Below are positions 38,040 to 47,049 of a stretch of 64,000 bases of DNA, piece by piece (position 1 is the first letter of the stretch; each line of letters starts with the position of its first letter). Source of the stretch: Magnetospirillum sp. 64-120 (GTDB lineage: Bacteria; Pseudomonadota; Alphaproteobacteria; Rhodospirillales; Magnetospirillaceae); contig MKVK01000026.1 in assembly GCA_001898825.1 (NCBI GenBank), positions 27,582 to 91,581 of the forward strand. The letters run 5' to 3'. The notes under the pieces are model-generated. The model was not told where the DNA came from and made no database searches. It saw only the letters and a program-made list of their open reading frames with translations. The translations under genes and the position numbers were made by a program.

Positions 38040-39103
38040 GGGACAGCTTCTTTATCTTGTCCAATGGGCGGACGGGCTCCACCTGGCTCTCCAGCCTCTT
38101 GAACGATTGCGACGACCTGCTGACGCGCGGCGAGCTCAAATGGCGCCCCATCGGGTTCAAGCCGTCGCCGCATCATTTCATCGTCGATCACACCACCTCG
38201 AGCCTTCCCGCCCTGCTGGAAGAAAAAATCGGTCCCGACCCCAAATTCACCACCCACGAGATCCGCGCCTGCGGATCCAAGATGGTGTTCGATCCCCAGT
38301 GTCTCCTGGAACCCGAGATCTACGGGCATATTTTCAGGGCGATTCCCGCCGAAGCGCCACTCATCCACCTGCGTCGCTCCTATCTGGAAGTTTTTCTGTC
38401 CTTCAATGCCCGTGGCGCCATCCATCGCCTGTCGGAACGCGCGCAGAAGAATGAAGGCCAGAGCCTGGATTGGACCATGCGGGATCAGATTGCCGGCCAG
38501 AATGCCGACCACCGGCCGCCTCAGCTCGTTCTCATCCAATGGGGGCGCCTCCGGCTATTCCTGCTGGACCGCCTTCTCCGGAAGTCCCAGGTCCAGGTCA
38601 TGAGCCTTTCCCATTTTATGGAAGAGATCCTGACCTATTTCATCCACGATGTTTACCTCGCCTCCTTCATGAAGGAGAGGAAGGCTACCCGGTTCGTGGA
38701 TTACGCCGAGATTTCGTCGCGCTTTTCCGAACTGGCGAGCTTTGTGGGGTCCCAGTTGCAGCCACAGCAGACGAATGCCCTCTTGCAAACGCCGTTCGTG
38801 GAGAAACTTCCGAACCTCCCGCCCGAATTGGCGTGGCCAAGTCAAATGGCCAGCTATTTTTGTGAGGTTCTGGACGACGAGATTCGCGCCTTCACCCTCT
38901 CGGCCGACAGGGCCGAGGATGTGGCTAGGTGGGATACGCGGACCCGCTCCTTCACCATCCGCTCGCAACGCCTCGCTGATTTCATGGAGATGAGCGAGGC
39001 AGCCTGGAAGGGCCGGAAATCGGCATTCAGGCTTCAGCGCCCGGATACGGTGGTTATCCGACCGAGAAAGCCGATCCGTGCCGCCGTGGAGGCGACAGCG
39101 TGA
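38036..39103 (+). CDS. Sulfotransferase-like protein
   Basis: 355 residues. The N-terminal FILSNGRTGSTWLSSLL (about 6-22) is the phosphosulfate-binding loop of PAPS-dependent sulfotransferases, followed by a region (PLIHLRRSYLEVFLSF, about 104-119) resembling the 3'-phosphate binding Arg/Ser segment. Starts as ATGA overlap with the exporter. It could sulfate the glycan made here. No PAPS synthesis genes are in the window, and the remote family allows other P-loop roles. Confidence 0.7.
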   Translation: MRDSFFILSNGRTGSTWLSSLLNDCDDLLTRGELKWRPIGFKPSPHHFIVDHTTSSLPALLEEKIGPDPKFTTHEIRACGSKMVFDPQCLLEPEIYGHIFRAIPAEAPLIHLRRSYLEVFLSFNARGAIHRLSERAQKNEGQSLDWTMRDQIAGQNADHRPPQLVLIQWGRLRLFLLDRLLRKSQVQVMSLSHFMEEILTYFIHDVYLASFMKERKATRFVDYAEISSRFSELASFVGSQLQPQQTNALLQTPFVEKLPNLPPELAWPSQMASYFCEVLDDEIRAFTLSADRAEDVARWDTRTRSFTIRSQRLADFMEMSEAAWKGRKSAFRLQRPDTVVIRPRKPIRAAVEATA

Positions 39104-39828
39104 GTTGGCTTCTTGGCCCAGCCGCCTTGTGCATTGGCTTCGTGTGGGGCGCGCTGACCATCCGCAATCATTTGTTTCCCTACAATCCGCTCCGTAGGTT
39201 GGCCGGGAGCACACGGCGCCTACTTCGACGGTCCACCGGTGCCTTCGAAGAAGCCCCCACTCGCCCAGATGCGGTGGCACCCAGCTACGATCTCCTCTTC
39301 ATCGGCGACTCTCTGGTCTATGGCGGTGATTGGGAGCGCTATTTTCCCGGCGCGAGAATCTATAACGGCGCGATGATGGGAGAGACGACCTGGGGCGCGT
39401 TGCGCTACATCGAATCCATGGCGGTACTTGGGGCGCCACGGGCCGTCGTCATGTTGGGGGCAAAAGACTTCGAGTCTGTGGGATATCGCTGCGCCACCAC
39501 AGAGGATTTAGACGCGACGATGCGGAACTTCGACACCATCGTGTCGACGATTCGCAGACATGGCGCCGATGTGACGATCATGGCGGCGTTGCAGGTTAAC
39601 GACCAACTCCGGGGCAGTTACCCCAATCCCCACATCCGGGCCCTCAACGCCCGCCTGGAAGGGTATGCCAAAGAGATCGGCGCCAGTTTCATCGATCTTA
39701 ACGCCGACCTGTCGGGCGACAGCGAAGGGTTAAGGGCGTGCTACACCTATGATGGCATCAAGCTCACCGACGAAGCCTATGCCATATGGGCCGAACGTTT
39801 GCGCGGGGTGATCGGTCGTGACCTTTAA
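39100..39828 (+). CDS. GDSL/SGNH-like protein with altered catalytic motif
   Basis: 242 residues: an N-terminal hydrophobic anchor (LLGPAALCIGFVWGAL), then an SGNH fold with block I IGDSLVYGG (nucleophile Ser near 71). Block III reads LGAKDFES, where GxND is usual, and block V reads DGIKLTDEA, where the catalytic His of DxxH is replaced by Lys. So an esterase or O-acetyl transfer role is doubtful without a substitute base. GTG start overlaps the sulfotransferase stop. Possibly a glycan O-acyl modifying or binding protein. Confidence 0.7.
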   Translation: MSWLLGPAALCIGFVWGALTIRNHLFPYNPLRRLAGSTRRLLRRSTGAFEEAPTRPDAVAPSYDLLFIGDSLVYGGDWERYFPGARIYNGAMMGETTWGALRYIESMAVLGAPRAVVMLGAKDFESVGYRCATTEDLDATMRNFDTIVSTIRRHGADVTIMAALQVNDQLRGSYPNPHIRALNARLEGYAKEIGASFIDLNADLSGDSEGLRACYTYDGIKLTDEAYAIWAERLRGVIGRDL

Positions 39829-40975
39829 CCGCATTTGGCTGGCCATAGCCGTTCAGGGAACCAAAACGCGGCGCAGGATCGTTGCGGTGGCGCGGTGGAT
39901 CGCCTGGACGATCGAGCTGGCCATCAAGCTGGTGTTCTCGCCCATCGCCCTGCTGGCCGGCTCCAGACGCAATTTGGTCGTCCTTTATGACGCCAACGTT
40001 AATCCCATCACCTATGATTTTGCCTGGTTTCTTGTGGCAGCGGAGCTTGAGCGCCGCCGCCGCCGGCTGGACGGAATTCACGTTATCCTGATTACCCCTG
40101 CGAAATGGCGCGCCTGGGGCGAATCAGGCGAATACAATCACCTGTTCTCACCAGAGGATATCCGCTGGCGGTTCAACAATATCATTGTGGCGTTGTGCCA
40201 ATTGTTGCCGCATGCCCCCTCGGTATCGATTCTGCAAAGTCAGACAATCGCCCGGATCCTGGCAACCATCTTCGCGTGGCATACGTTTCCACGTCGCTGC
40301 GTCCACCTGCTGCCGAACAGGGATTACGGGCGGACCTATGTCTTCGAACAATCCTATTTGGGAATTGATACCCACATTCTACAACCACCAGACGGCGCCA
40401 GCCATTATGTCAAGGAGTGGCTCAAGCAAAAGGTCAATGGCCGCCGACTGATAACAATAACTCTACGCCAATCTCGCTATGGCTCAGAAAGGAATAGCGA
40501 CATTTTGGCCTGGATATCTTTTGCAAAATGGCTAGATCAAAAACGCTATGCCATTGTCTTTATCCAAGATACAGAATATGCGGCCAGTTTTACATTGCCA
40601 GAAGACGTACCGGCTTTCGTTTTTCCAGAGGCCACCCTTGACATAAGGCTGCGTCTGGCCTTATACACCCAGGCGTTTATGAATCTGGGCGTGAATAATG
40701 GCCCACTGATCGTGGCGATGTTCTCGTCCTCACCACTGAGCATCGTCAAACAAGTCGTCGAAAGCGTGTCGCAATCCTCAACAGCGTTGCTTCGCCAGCA
40801 TGGCTTCGAGCCTGGTCATCAGCCGCCGTTCTTTAGCGACCAGCAGCATATTTTTTGGGACCTGAACGACGACTTCGATGCACTTTGCTCCGCCTTCACC
40901 ACCATGGAGGCGCGTGTGGCGCAAGAATCGCACGAGATGGCGTCGCCGATCGGCGACCATCGCGGCGAACCGTGA
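39818..40975 (+). CDS. Unknown protein of the polysaccharide operon (385 residues)
   Basis: I do not recognise the family. GTG at 39818 overlaps the previous gene by 11 bases. There is an amphipathic or membrane-associated stretch near the N-terminus (RWIAWTIELAIKLVFSPIALLAG), then alternating alpha/beta segments (VVLYDANV, VHLLPNRDYGR, RLITITLRQSRYG, YAIVFIQD, FVFPEATLDIRLRLALYTQA). The overall look, with a late segment MNLGVNNGPLIVAMFS resembling a donor-site loop, recalls GT-B like proteins, but no motif is decisive. Its codon use is mixed and partly AT-rich. Confidence 0.7.
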   Translation: MTFNRIWLAIAVQGTKTRRRIVAVARWIAWTIELAIKLVFSPIALLAGSRRNLVVLYDANVNPITYDFAWFLVAAELERRRRRLDGIHVILITPAKWRAWGESGEYNHLFSPEDIRWRFNNIIVALCQLLPHAPSVSILQSQTIARILATIFAWHTFPRRCVHLLPNRDYGRTYVFEQSYLGIDTHILQPPDGASHYVKEWLKQKVNGRRLITITLRQSRYGSERNSDILAWISFAKWLDQKRYAIVFIQDTEYAASFTLPEDVPAFVFPEATLDIRLRLALYTQAFMNLGVNNGPLIVAMFSSSPLSIVKQVVESVSQSSTALLRQHGFEPGHQPPFFSDQQHIFWDLNDDFDALCSAFTTMEARVAQESHEMASPIGDHRGEP

Positions 40976-40994
40976 ACTGAATTGAACTTCATCG

Positions 40995-41750
40995 ATGCCC
41001 AAGAGGCATCACAACGATGCGGGGGCAAAATTGAATAAAGGATGGGAAAAGTTCTACGGCGAAGGTTCCTCTGAACTCGCCAAGGATACCTACATCTACC
41101 AAGAGACCTTCAATGACGACAGCCTCATTGAAAAGTTTCAGATGGGCCCGTACAACATTCGTGGCTTGCTCGAAGATCCGAAGCGCTTTGGCTTCCTGAT
41201 CTCCCGCCACAAGTTCGTCTCGAAGATGCTGGATGGCTGCCAGTCCGTCCTTGAGATCGGCTGCCAAGAGGGCCTTGGAACCCTGTGCGTCTCCAAGACC
41301 GTCAAGCAGATCACGGCGATCGACTTCTACAAGCCGCATATCGAAGCGGCGCAAAAGGGTATGCAGCCGGTCATCCCCAACGCGACGTTCCAGGGTCATG
41401 ACATGATCCAGGGGCCGTTCGAGGGAACCTTCGACGGCGCCTTCGCCCTGGATGTTTTCGAACACATCGACCCCACCCAGGCAGACCGCTTCATCAGCAA
41501 CATCGTCAGCAGCCTGAGCGAGCACGCCACGCTGATTCTGGGCATCCCGTCGCTGGAATCCCAGCAATACGCCTCGAAGGCGGCGGCGGCGGGCCACATC
41601 AATTGCATGAGCGGACTGCCCTTCAAGGCGTTCTGCCAGAAGTATTTCAACACGGTCTTCCTGTTCGGCATGAACGATGAGGTTCTGCACACCGGCTTCG
41701 TGCCCATGTGCCAGTACCTCTTCACCGTTTGCGTCGGACCGAAGCGTTAA
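40995..41750 (+). CDS. SAM-dependent methyltransferase
   Basis: 251 residues, class I Rossmann methyltransferase: motif I VLEIGCQEGLGTL (about 85-97), acidic motif II around ITAIDFYKPH, and GAFALDVFEHI as motif IV. It is likely to methylate a sugar or its carrier-bound form. The ATG at 40995 has a weak ribosome site; a TTG at 41031 after GGGG is an alternative start that would remove the first 12 residues. Confidence 0.8.
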   Translation: MPKRHHNDAGAKLNKGWEKFYGEGSSELAKDTYIYQETFNDDSLIEKFQMGPYNIRGLLEDPKRFGFLISRHKFVSKMLDGCQSVLEIGCQEGLGTLCVSKTVKQITAIDFYKPHIEAAQKGMQPVIPNATFQGHDMIQGPFEGTFDGAFALDVFEHIDPTQADRFISNIVSSLSEHATLILGIPSLESQQYASKAAAAGHINCMSGLPFKAFCQKYFNTVFLFGMNDEVLHTGFVPMCQYLFTVCVGPKR

Positions 41751-41769
41751 TAATGCAGGAGTGAGGCCG

Positions 41770-42447
41770 ATGCCCCGCTACGAACACCCCATCGTCGTGG
41801 CGGGGACAGGCCTCAATGCCGAGGTCATCGCCTCCGTTATCGAGGGCGAGTCCATGGGAACGGTGGTAGCCTTTGCTGTAGACCGTGATCACATCAAGGA
41901 ACCCACCATGCTGGGGCGCCCGGTGATCGCGCTGGAGGACATGGTGGTCCTGTATCCGCCATCATCCCACTGCGTCGTCAACAGCATCGGCTACAACCAC
42001 ATGAACCGGGTTCGCGGACGGGTTTCGGCCTTTTGCCGCGAATCAGGCTATATCCTGCCGGGCTTCGTGCATCCAAGCGCGGACCTCTCGGCCGATCTCA
42101 GATATGGCAGCAATCTCATTGCCATGCAGGGCGTCGTCGTCGAGCCGTGCACCAAAATCGGTGACGATGTGGTGCTGTGGGCCGGTTGCTATATCGGCCA
42201 TCATTCGGTGCTGGGCGATCGCATCTATGTCGGCCCCCGTGCCGCCGTCGGCGGTACCGTCACCATCGGTGACAATGCCTTTATCGGAATGAGCGCCTCG
42301 GTGCGATCCAAAATCCGGATCGGCGCCCACGCCCTTGTTGGGGCGGCCAGCTTCGTCAGCCAGGATCTTGCGGATGGCGCGGTGATCGTGCCGGCTCGGT
42401 CCGTCATCCTGGACAAGACCAGCGATGGCTTCACCTATTTCCACTAA
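41770..42447 (+). CDS. NeuD-like sugar O- or N-acetyltransferase (hexapeptide repeat)
   Basis: 225 residues: an N-terminal nucleotide/sugar-binding Rossmann-like half (1-95) followed by a left-handed beta-helix of hexapeptide repeats (about 100-215: LRYGSNLIAMQGVVVEPCT, VLWAGCYIGHHSVLG, IYVGPRAAVGGTVTIGD), the architecture of NeuD/PglD acyltransferases. AGGAG lies well placed before the ATG. It probably acetylates an amino or hydroxyl group of a nucleotide sugar from acetyl-CoA. Confidence 0.82.
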   Translation: MPRYEHPIVVAGTGLNAEVIASVIEGESMGTVVAFAVDRDHIKEPTMLGRPVIALEDMVVLYPPSSHCVVNSIGYNHMNRVRGRVSAFCRESGYILPGFVHPSADLSADLRYGSNLIAMQGVVVEPCTKIGDDVVLWAGCYIGHHSVLGDRIYVGPRAAVGGTVTIGDNAFIGMSASVRSKIRIGAHALVGAASFVSQDLADGAVIVPARSVILDKTSDGFTYFH

Positions 42448-42466
42448 TTCCTTTGGAAGCACAGGT

Positions 42467-44398
42467 ATGACTGCAGGCCCCATCCTAGCTCGCTTCGTCG
42501 TTCCGGTTTGGGGACGGGCGTATATCGACCTGATGACTCGGGTCATGATCCCGTCGCTGCTTGCCCCGAACAACATCCCCGCCGTTTCCGGGGGAATGAA
42601 GGTTGAGTTTATTTTTGTAACGCAGGCAGCATCTCGCCCTGACATCGAAAGCGCTGAGGCCGTCATTAAGCTGTCGAAGTATGCCAACATCGACTTCCTC
42701 TATATCGATAAATATTTCTCAAACAATTACGGCATGATCCTTACCCGTGCGTACTTCGATTCCATCATCAAGTACGCCGATAGCGCGAGGGATTATCATT
42801 ACTTCTTCTTTAACGTCGACACCGTCATATCGAATGGATCCCTGCTTTCCGTCCTGAAATACCTGGAACAGGGTAAGAGCTTGTTGTTCAGCCCGGGATT
42901 GCGCGTCAACACGCAGCAATTCTTTGAAGATATTGCCGATCGGCGTGAGCAAGACAGTACGGTTCTGTCCATCGGGTCGCGGGAACTGGCGGCGATCGCC
43001 TTGAAAAATATCCACGCCACCGTACTGGCGCAGCGCCTGACACATCAGTTTTCTTATCTCCTGAGGCCGTATCAGTTCTATTGGCAAGAACGGCCGGAGG
43101 TTATGCATATCTCCGCCTTTCTGATGGCGAACATATGCTTTAAGCCGACGGCCATTCCCACAGAACCGACCTGCTTTATTGACTATTGCATCTCCGAGGC
43201 TTTTTGCCCGGGACAAGAAATCACCGTCATCCAAGATTCTGATGAGTTCTTGTTGATTGAGCCGCAGGCCGAAAGGTGGATGAAAGACGAGCTGCGCTGC
43301 GGTCACATGACCGAGGACGAATGCATCGCATTCTTTTCCAACTGGGTGACCCCCCAACATATCGTACTGGGACAGCCCATCGTCACCATTCACGCTGACG
43401 AGCTGACCGACGGAGACCGTCGCACCGCCGCCGAATCCGCGCGACAGGCCCAGCGCATGGCGCGGCAGATGAAGCCGCAGCCCTATCGCGACCATCCGTA
43501 CTGGAAGGCAGCCCTTGCCGCCGAGCAGCAAGCCCTGTCACGGCAGAAATCGGCGGCCAGCGACACTTCGCCGCAACGCCCGACCCTTGCGGCCCCCATT
43601 ACACCGGTCCCGTCCCTGAAGGCTGACCGATCGCTGCCCCATCGGGTCTATAATATGCTGTTCGGCACGGCTCCAAAGCCGCGCTGGTTTCACCCGTTCC
43701 GGGTGCAGTTTGACCCGATTTTGTCCTTCTTCGCGCGTCATCAAACGGCCCGCAAGCTTGTCCTGTTGCTCGATGCCGGGGGGAACACTTGGTATGTCCC
43801 CGAAAACGATGCCACTCAAAAGACCTACCGGCTCCTGCAGCTTGACACCTTGCTTGAGATCGATAAGGAAAAGAGGACTGCCGTCGGCGACCAGCTGATG
43901 GAGGATATGGCCCAAGCCGAGTGCATCTTCATTTATGTGCCCGACCGCTCCTTGTTGGAACATCCGGCACTGATCAAGTTCCTGGAAACACGGCTTCCGC
44001 GCCAATGCCAATTGGGGGTTTGCTACGCCGGAGAACTCTCCGCGTTCGTCCTGGCGCACGAAGATAGCCTTCAACCCGTACAGCGCATCATGCAAAACGG
44101 GACCTTGCAGGGGAAGGTCACCTTCAGCGGCCACCCGCTGGAATTGTTGACCGCAAGACTACTGTCGCAGGCGATTCTTCATCTGGTGAAGATCAAGTCG
44201 GCTGCCTCGGCGGCGACCGGGGGACTGGCTTCGGCGTTCTACCTGTTGCTGGCCGCCCTTTCCGTGGCCGCCTCGCTTCCGTTCGTGGCGCTGAAGACGC
44301 GGTTTGTCAAACAGCGTGCCTATGCCGGAGCGAATTGCATTTTCTTCGAACTCGCGCCCATGGTGAAATCGCTTCCTTCGGAAAGTGACGCGCCATGA
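42467..44398 (+). CDS. Large unknown protein of the polysaccharide operon (643 residues)
   Basis: I do not recognise a family for the full length. The N-terminal ~300 residues are alpha/beta with VVPVWGRAYIDLMTRVMIPS and YHYFFFNVDTVISNGSLLS, where NVDT could be a DxD-like metal site of a GT-A glycosyltransferase. A linker rich in Ala, Gln, Ser and Pro follows (about 315-390). The C-terminal part (about 400-580) is another globular domain, then a hydrophobic helix (about 587-612, FYLLLAALSVAASLPFVAL) that could anchor it in the membrane. ATG at 42467 has GG at a suitable distance. AT-richer in its first half than neighbours. Confidence 0.7.
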   Translation: MTAGPILARFVVPVWGRAYIDLMTRVMIPSLLAPNNIPAVSGGMKVEFIFVTQAASRPDIESAEAVIKLSKYANIDFLYIDKYFSNNYGMILTRAYFDSIIKYADSARDYHYFFFNVDTVISNGSLLSVLKYLEQGKSLLFSPGLRVNTQQFFEDIADRREQDSTVLSIGSRELAAIALKNIHATVLAQRLTHQFSYLLRPYQFYWQERPEVMHISAFLMANICFKPTAIPTEPTCFIDYCISEAFCPGQEITVIQDSDEFLLIEPQAERWMKDELRCGHMTEDECIAFFSNWVTPQHIVLGQPIVTIHADELTDGDRRTAAESARQAQRMARQMKPQPYRDHPYWKAALAAEQQALSRQKSAASDTSPQRPTLAAPITPVPSLKADRSLPHRVYNMLFGTAPKPRWFHPFRVQFDPILSFFARHQTARKLVLLLDAGGNTWYVPENDATQKTYRLLQLDTLLEIDKEKRTAVGDQLMEDMAQAECIFIYVPDRSLLEHPALIKFLETRLPRQCQLGVCYAGELSAFVLAHEDSLQPVQRIMQNGTLQGKVTFSGHPLELLTARLLSQAILHLVKIKSAASAATGGLASAFYLLLAALSVAASLPFVALKTRFVKQRAYAGANCIFFELAPMVKSLPSESDAP

Positions 44399-45306
44399 CG
44401 GAAGCGCCGCTGATCGTCGTCACCGGGGCGTCCTCGTTCATCGGTCGCCATGTCGTGCGCGAGTTGGCAAAGCGGTACGCCGCTCCGGACGCGCCGCGCC
44501 GGCGCATTATCGCCACCGTGCGCACGGACAATCCCCCGCCCTTTCCCGACAACGTGGACGTTCGCCGGGGCGCGTTGGATGACCCGAGCTTCCTCGCCTC
44601 CATCCCCGGAGAGGTTGAGGCCGTGCTGCACGTCGCCGCCACGTCTCCCAAACCGAACGTTCCGCCGGATGCGGCTGGACTGGTGCGCGACAACATTACC
44701 GCCACCCAATTGACCATCGACTGGGCACTGGCACGGGCGGCCCGACGGTTCCTCTTCACCTCGAGCCTCTCGGTGCACGGAACCATATCGGACACGACAG
44801 TCTCGCCGACGACAGACATCGTCAATCCGGCCCTGTACGGGATCACCAAACGTGTGGGCGAATGTCTCCTGGATGGCGTGGCGGGCACCCTGCCCAGCAT
44901 CGCAATCCGGCTGCCGGGGATTGTCGGACGGGGGGCTGACCGCATCTGGCTCAGTGGCCTCGCGCAGAAGCTGTCAGCCAATCAGCCTGTCACGATCTTC
45001 AATCCCGATGCCCCGTTCAACAACATCCTGCACGCCGAGGATCTTGCCGTTTTCCTGGCCGATCTGACGGCCGCGGAATTGCAGGGGGCATCAGCCTTTC
45101 CCATCGGCGCCGGCACGCCTCTGACCGTCGGCGAGGTGGTGCATACGTTCCGCGACAGGCTGGGGTCTTTCTCTGAAATTCAGGTCGACCCCAGCCATCG
45201 GCCAAGCTTTACTCTGTGCAATCGCGCCGCCGAGGCTTTCGGCTATCGTCCCACGACGACCCGAGACGCCCTGGAACGATACAGCCGCGACCTCAGGTCT
45301 TCGTGA
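44395..45306 (+). CDS. NAD-dependent sugar epimerase/dehydratase (extended SDR)
   Basis: 303 residues: Rossmann motif VVTGASSFIGRHV (about 8-20), catalytic region with SSLSVHGT and YGITK (Tyr-x3-Lys intact). Extended SDR fold as in UDP-glucose 4-epimerase or 4-ketoreductases. It overlaps the previous stop and is the last gene of the plus operon; its 3' end overlaps by 14 bases with the 3' end of the converging minus operon. Substrate unknown. Confidence 0.82.
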   Translation: MTEAPLIVVTGASSFIGRHVVRELAKRYAAPDAPRRRIIATVRTDNPPPFPDNVDVRRGALDDPSFLASIPGEVEAVLHVAATSPKPNVPPDAAGLVRDNITATQLTIDWALARAARRFLFTSSLSVHGTISDTTVSPTTDIVNPALYGITKRVGECLLDGVAGTLPSIAIRLPGIVGRGADRIWLSGLAQKLSANQPVTIFNPDAPFNNILHAEDLAVFLADLTAAELQGASAFPIGAGTPLTVGEVVHTFRDRLGSFSEIQVDPSHRPSFTLCNRAAEAFGYRPTTTRDALERYSRDLRSS

Positions 45307-46213
45307 TGCGCTCCAGCATGGCGGCGGTAGAAAGCCCATGCGCCGCCAGCAGCTCGGCGTGGTTACCGTAAACGTGGTGGAACGCGTCGTCGAGAGCGAA
45401 GGTGTCCAGACGGCAGCGGGCCCCGCATTCCCAAGCCAGGGCCTTGACCTGCTGGCCCAGGGCACCGTTGGGGGTGGTTTCCTCGATGACGATCACCTGA
45501 CGATGCCCCTGCAACGCCTGGATGATGCCCTCGCGGTCGAGCGGCTTTAGGGTGTGGCACGAGGCGACGCCGACCGATTGGCCGCGCGCCTCCAGCTCTG
45601 CCGCCAGCTCCAGCCCCATCTTCAGGATCGGGCCATAGGAGATGATGCAGACATCCGTCCCGCGGCGCAGATGGCGCAATCGCCCGAATTCCCATGGTTC
45701 CACCGCGTCGGTGGTGAGCTGCGGCTCGCCGGCCTTGGCCAGCCGCAGATAGACCGGCCCGCGCTCTTGGGTGACGCACCATTTGGTGGCGGCCAGAACC
45801 TCGGCGGGATCGCACGGCGCGATCACGGTCATGTTGGGCAAGCCGCAGGCCAGCCCGATATCTTCTTGGGCGTGGTGGGTCGCCCCCAGCGTCGAATAGG
45901 TCACGCCGCCGCCGATCCCGACCACCGTCACTGGCAGGTTCTGGTAGCAAAGGTCGTCGCGGATCATCTCGTACGGACGGAACAAGGCAAAGGTGGCGAT
46001 GGTATAGGCGAAGGGACGAAGGCCGCGTTGGGCCATCCCCGCCGTCAGACCGATCATCACCTGTTCCGCCACACCGGTATTGATGAAGCGGCGGGGGAAA
46101 TCCTCGCGGAATTTAGCGATCGAGCCGGCCGGCGAAATATCGGCCACCACAATAGCCAGACGGCTATCGGTCTTTCCGGCCTCGTAGAACGTATCGGCGA
46201 AGGTGTTCCTCAT
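45293..46213 (-). CDS. Transketolase-like C-terminal subunit
   Basis: 306 residues corresponding to the pyrimidine-binding and C-terminal domains of transketolase: FINTGVAEQVMIGLTAGMA carries the glutamate that activates thiamine diphosphate (about residue 49), then AYTIATFALFRPYEMIRDD and the C-terminal half with GQSVGVASCHTLKPLD. With the preceding subunit it forms a split transketolase that would move two-carbon units between phosphosugars. Last gene of the long minus operon; its end overlaps the converging plus gene. Confidence 0.87.
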   Translation of the reverse strand: MRNTFADTFYEAGKTDSRLAIVVADISPAGSIAKFREDFPRRFINTGVAEQVMIGLTAGMAQRGLRPFAYTIATFALFRPYEMIRDDLCYQNLPVTVVGIGGGVTYSTLGATHHAQEDIGLACGLPNMTVIAPCDPAEVLAATKWCVTQERGPVYLRLAKAGEPQLTTDAVEPWEFGRLRHLRRGTDVCIISYGPILKMGLELAAELEARGQSVGVASCHTLKPLDREGIIQALQGHRQVIVIEETTPNGALGQQVKALAWECGARCRLDTFALDDAFHHVYGNHAELLAAHGLSTAAMLERITKT

Positions 46214-47043
46214 GCCGGGATCCCCGCTTCGGCCGCCGCCAATTCGTCCAGCGCCTGTTGGTATTCGGTCTGGTTGGGCGAGCGGTAGTGCCAGATGGCG
46301 ACGTTTTCCATATAGGACACTCCCTTGCCCTTCACCGTACGGCCGATCACCATCAGCGGCTTGTTGCCCTGGCGGTTGCGCACCGCCTCGACCACCGTCG
46401 GCCAGTCATGGCCATCAAGATCGATGGCCTCCCAGCCGAAACTTTCCAGCTTTTCAGCCAGCGGATAGAAGTGCGGGTGGGTCTCGCGGGTCCGGCCCAA
46501 TCCCTGGAAGTCGTTGAAGTCGCAAAAGGCCACCAAATTGGAAAGCCCAAGATTGGGAGCCATCATGATGGCTTCCCACACCGAGCCTTCCTGCATCTCG
46601 CCATCGCCCAGCATGCAATAGGTCACCCGGTCGCTTCCTTGGATGCGGTCGGCATAAGCCATGCCGCAGGCCAAGCCAAGCCCGTGCCCCAGAGAGCCGG
46701 TGGACGCCTCGATCCCCGGCGTGCCGTAATCGGGATGCGCCCCCAGCTTGCCGCGCGCGGTGCAATAATCGTCAAGATCGCCGCGCGTCAGAATGCCCAG
46801 ATGTTCCAGCATCACATACTGGGCCATCACGCCATGTCCCTTGGACATGACGAAGGCATCCATCGGTCGGCCATCGGGACCATTGCGCATCAGGCCGAAA
46901 TAGACGGCATCGACCATCTCGATGCACGAAAAGGCCGGCGCCACATGCAGGGCGGAAACCTGCTGCGACACGGCCAGAATACGGCGGCGCCAGTTCAGGC
47001 ACCGCCGCAAGGCTTCGTCCGCCTCCCGGGTATTGCGCAGCAT
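46210..47043 (-). CDS. Transketolase-like N-terminal subunit
   Basis: 277 residues corresponding to the diphosphate-binding domain: GDGEMQEGSVWEAI (about 143) with the following Asn-containing stretch VAFCDFNDFQ forms the GDG...N thiamine-diphosphate/Mg motif; SKGHGVMAQY and GSLGHGLGLACG are further family landmarks. It overlaps the C-terminal subunit gene as ATGA. Split pairs in glycan clusters often serve special sugar synthesis rather than central metabolism. Here sedoheptulose 7-phosphate or a chain-extended ketose is a plausible product. Confidence 0.87.
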   Translation of the reverse strand: MLRNTREADEALRRCLNWRRRILAVSQQVSALHVAPAFSCIEMVDAVYFGLMRNGPDGRPMDAFVMSKGHGVMAQYVMLEHLGILTRGDLDDYCTARGKLGAHPDYGTPGIEASTGSLGHGLGLACGMAYADRIQGSDRVTYCMLGDGEMQEGSVWEAIMMAPNLGLSNLVAFCDFNDFQGLGRTRETHPHFYPLAEKLESFGWEAIDLDGHDWPTVVEAVRNRQGNKPLMVIGRTVKGKGVSYMENVAIWHYRSPNQTEYQQALDELAAAEAGIPA

Positions 47044-47049
47044 GGACGA

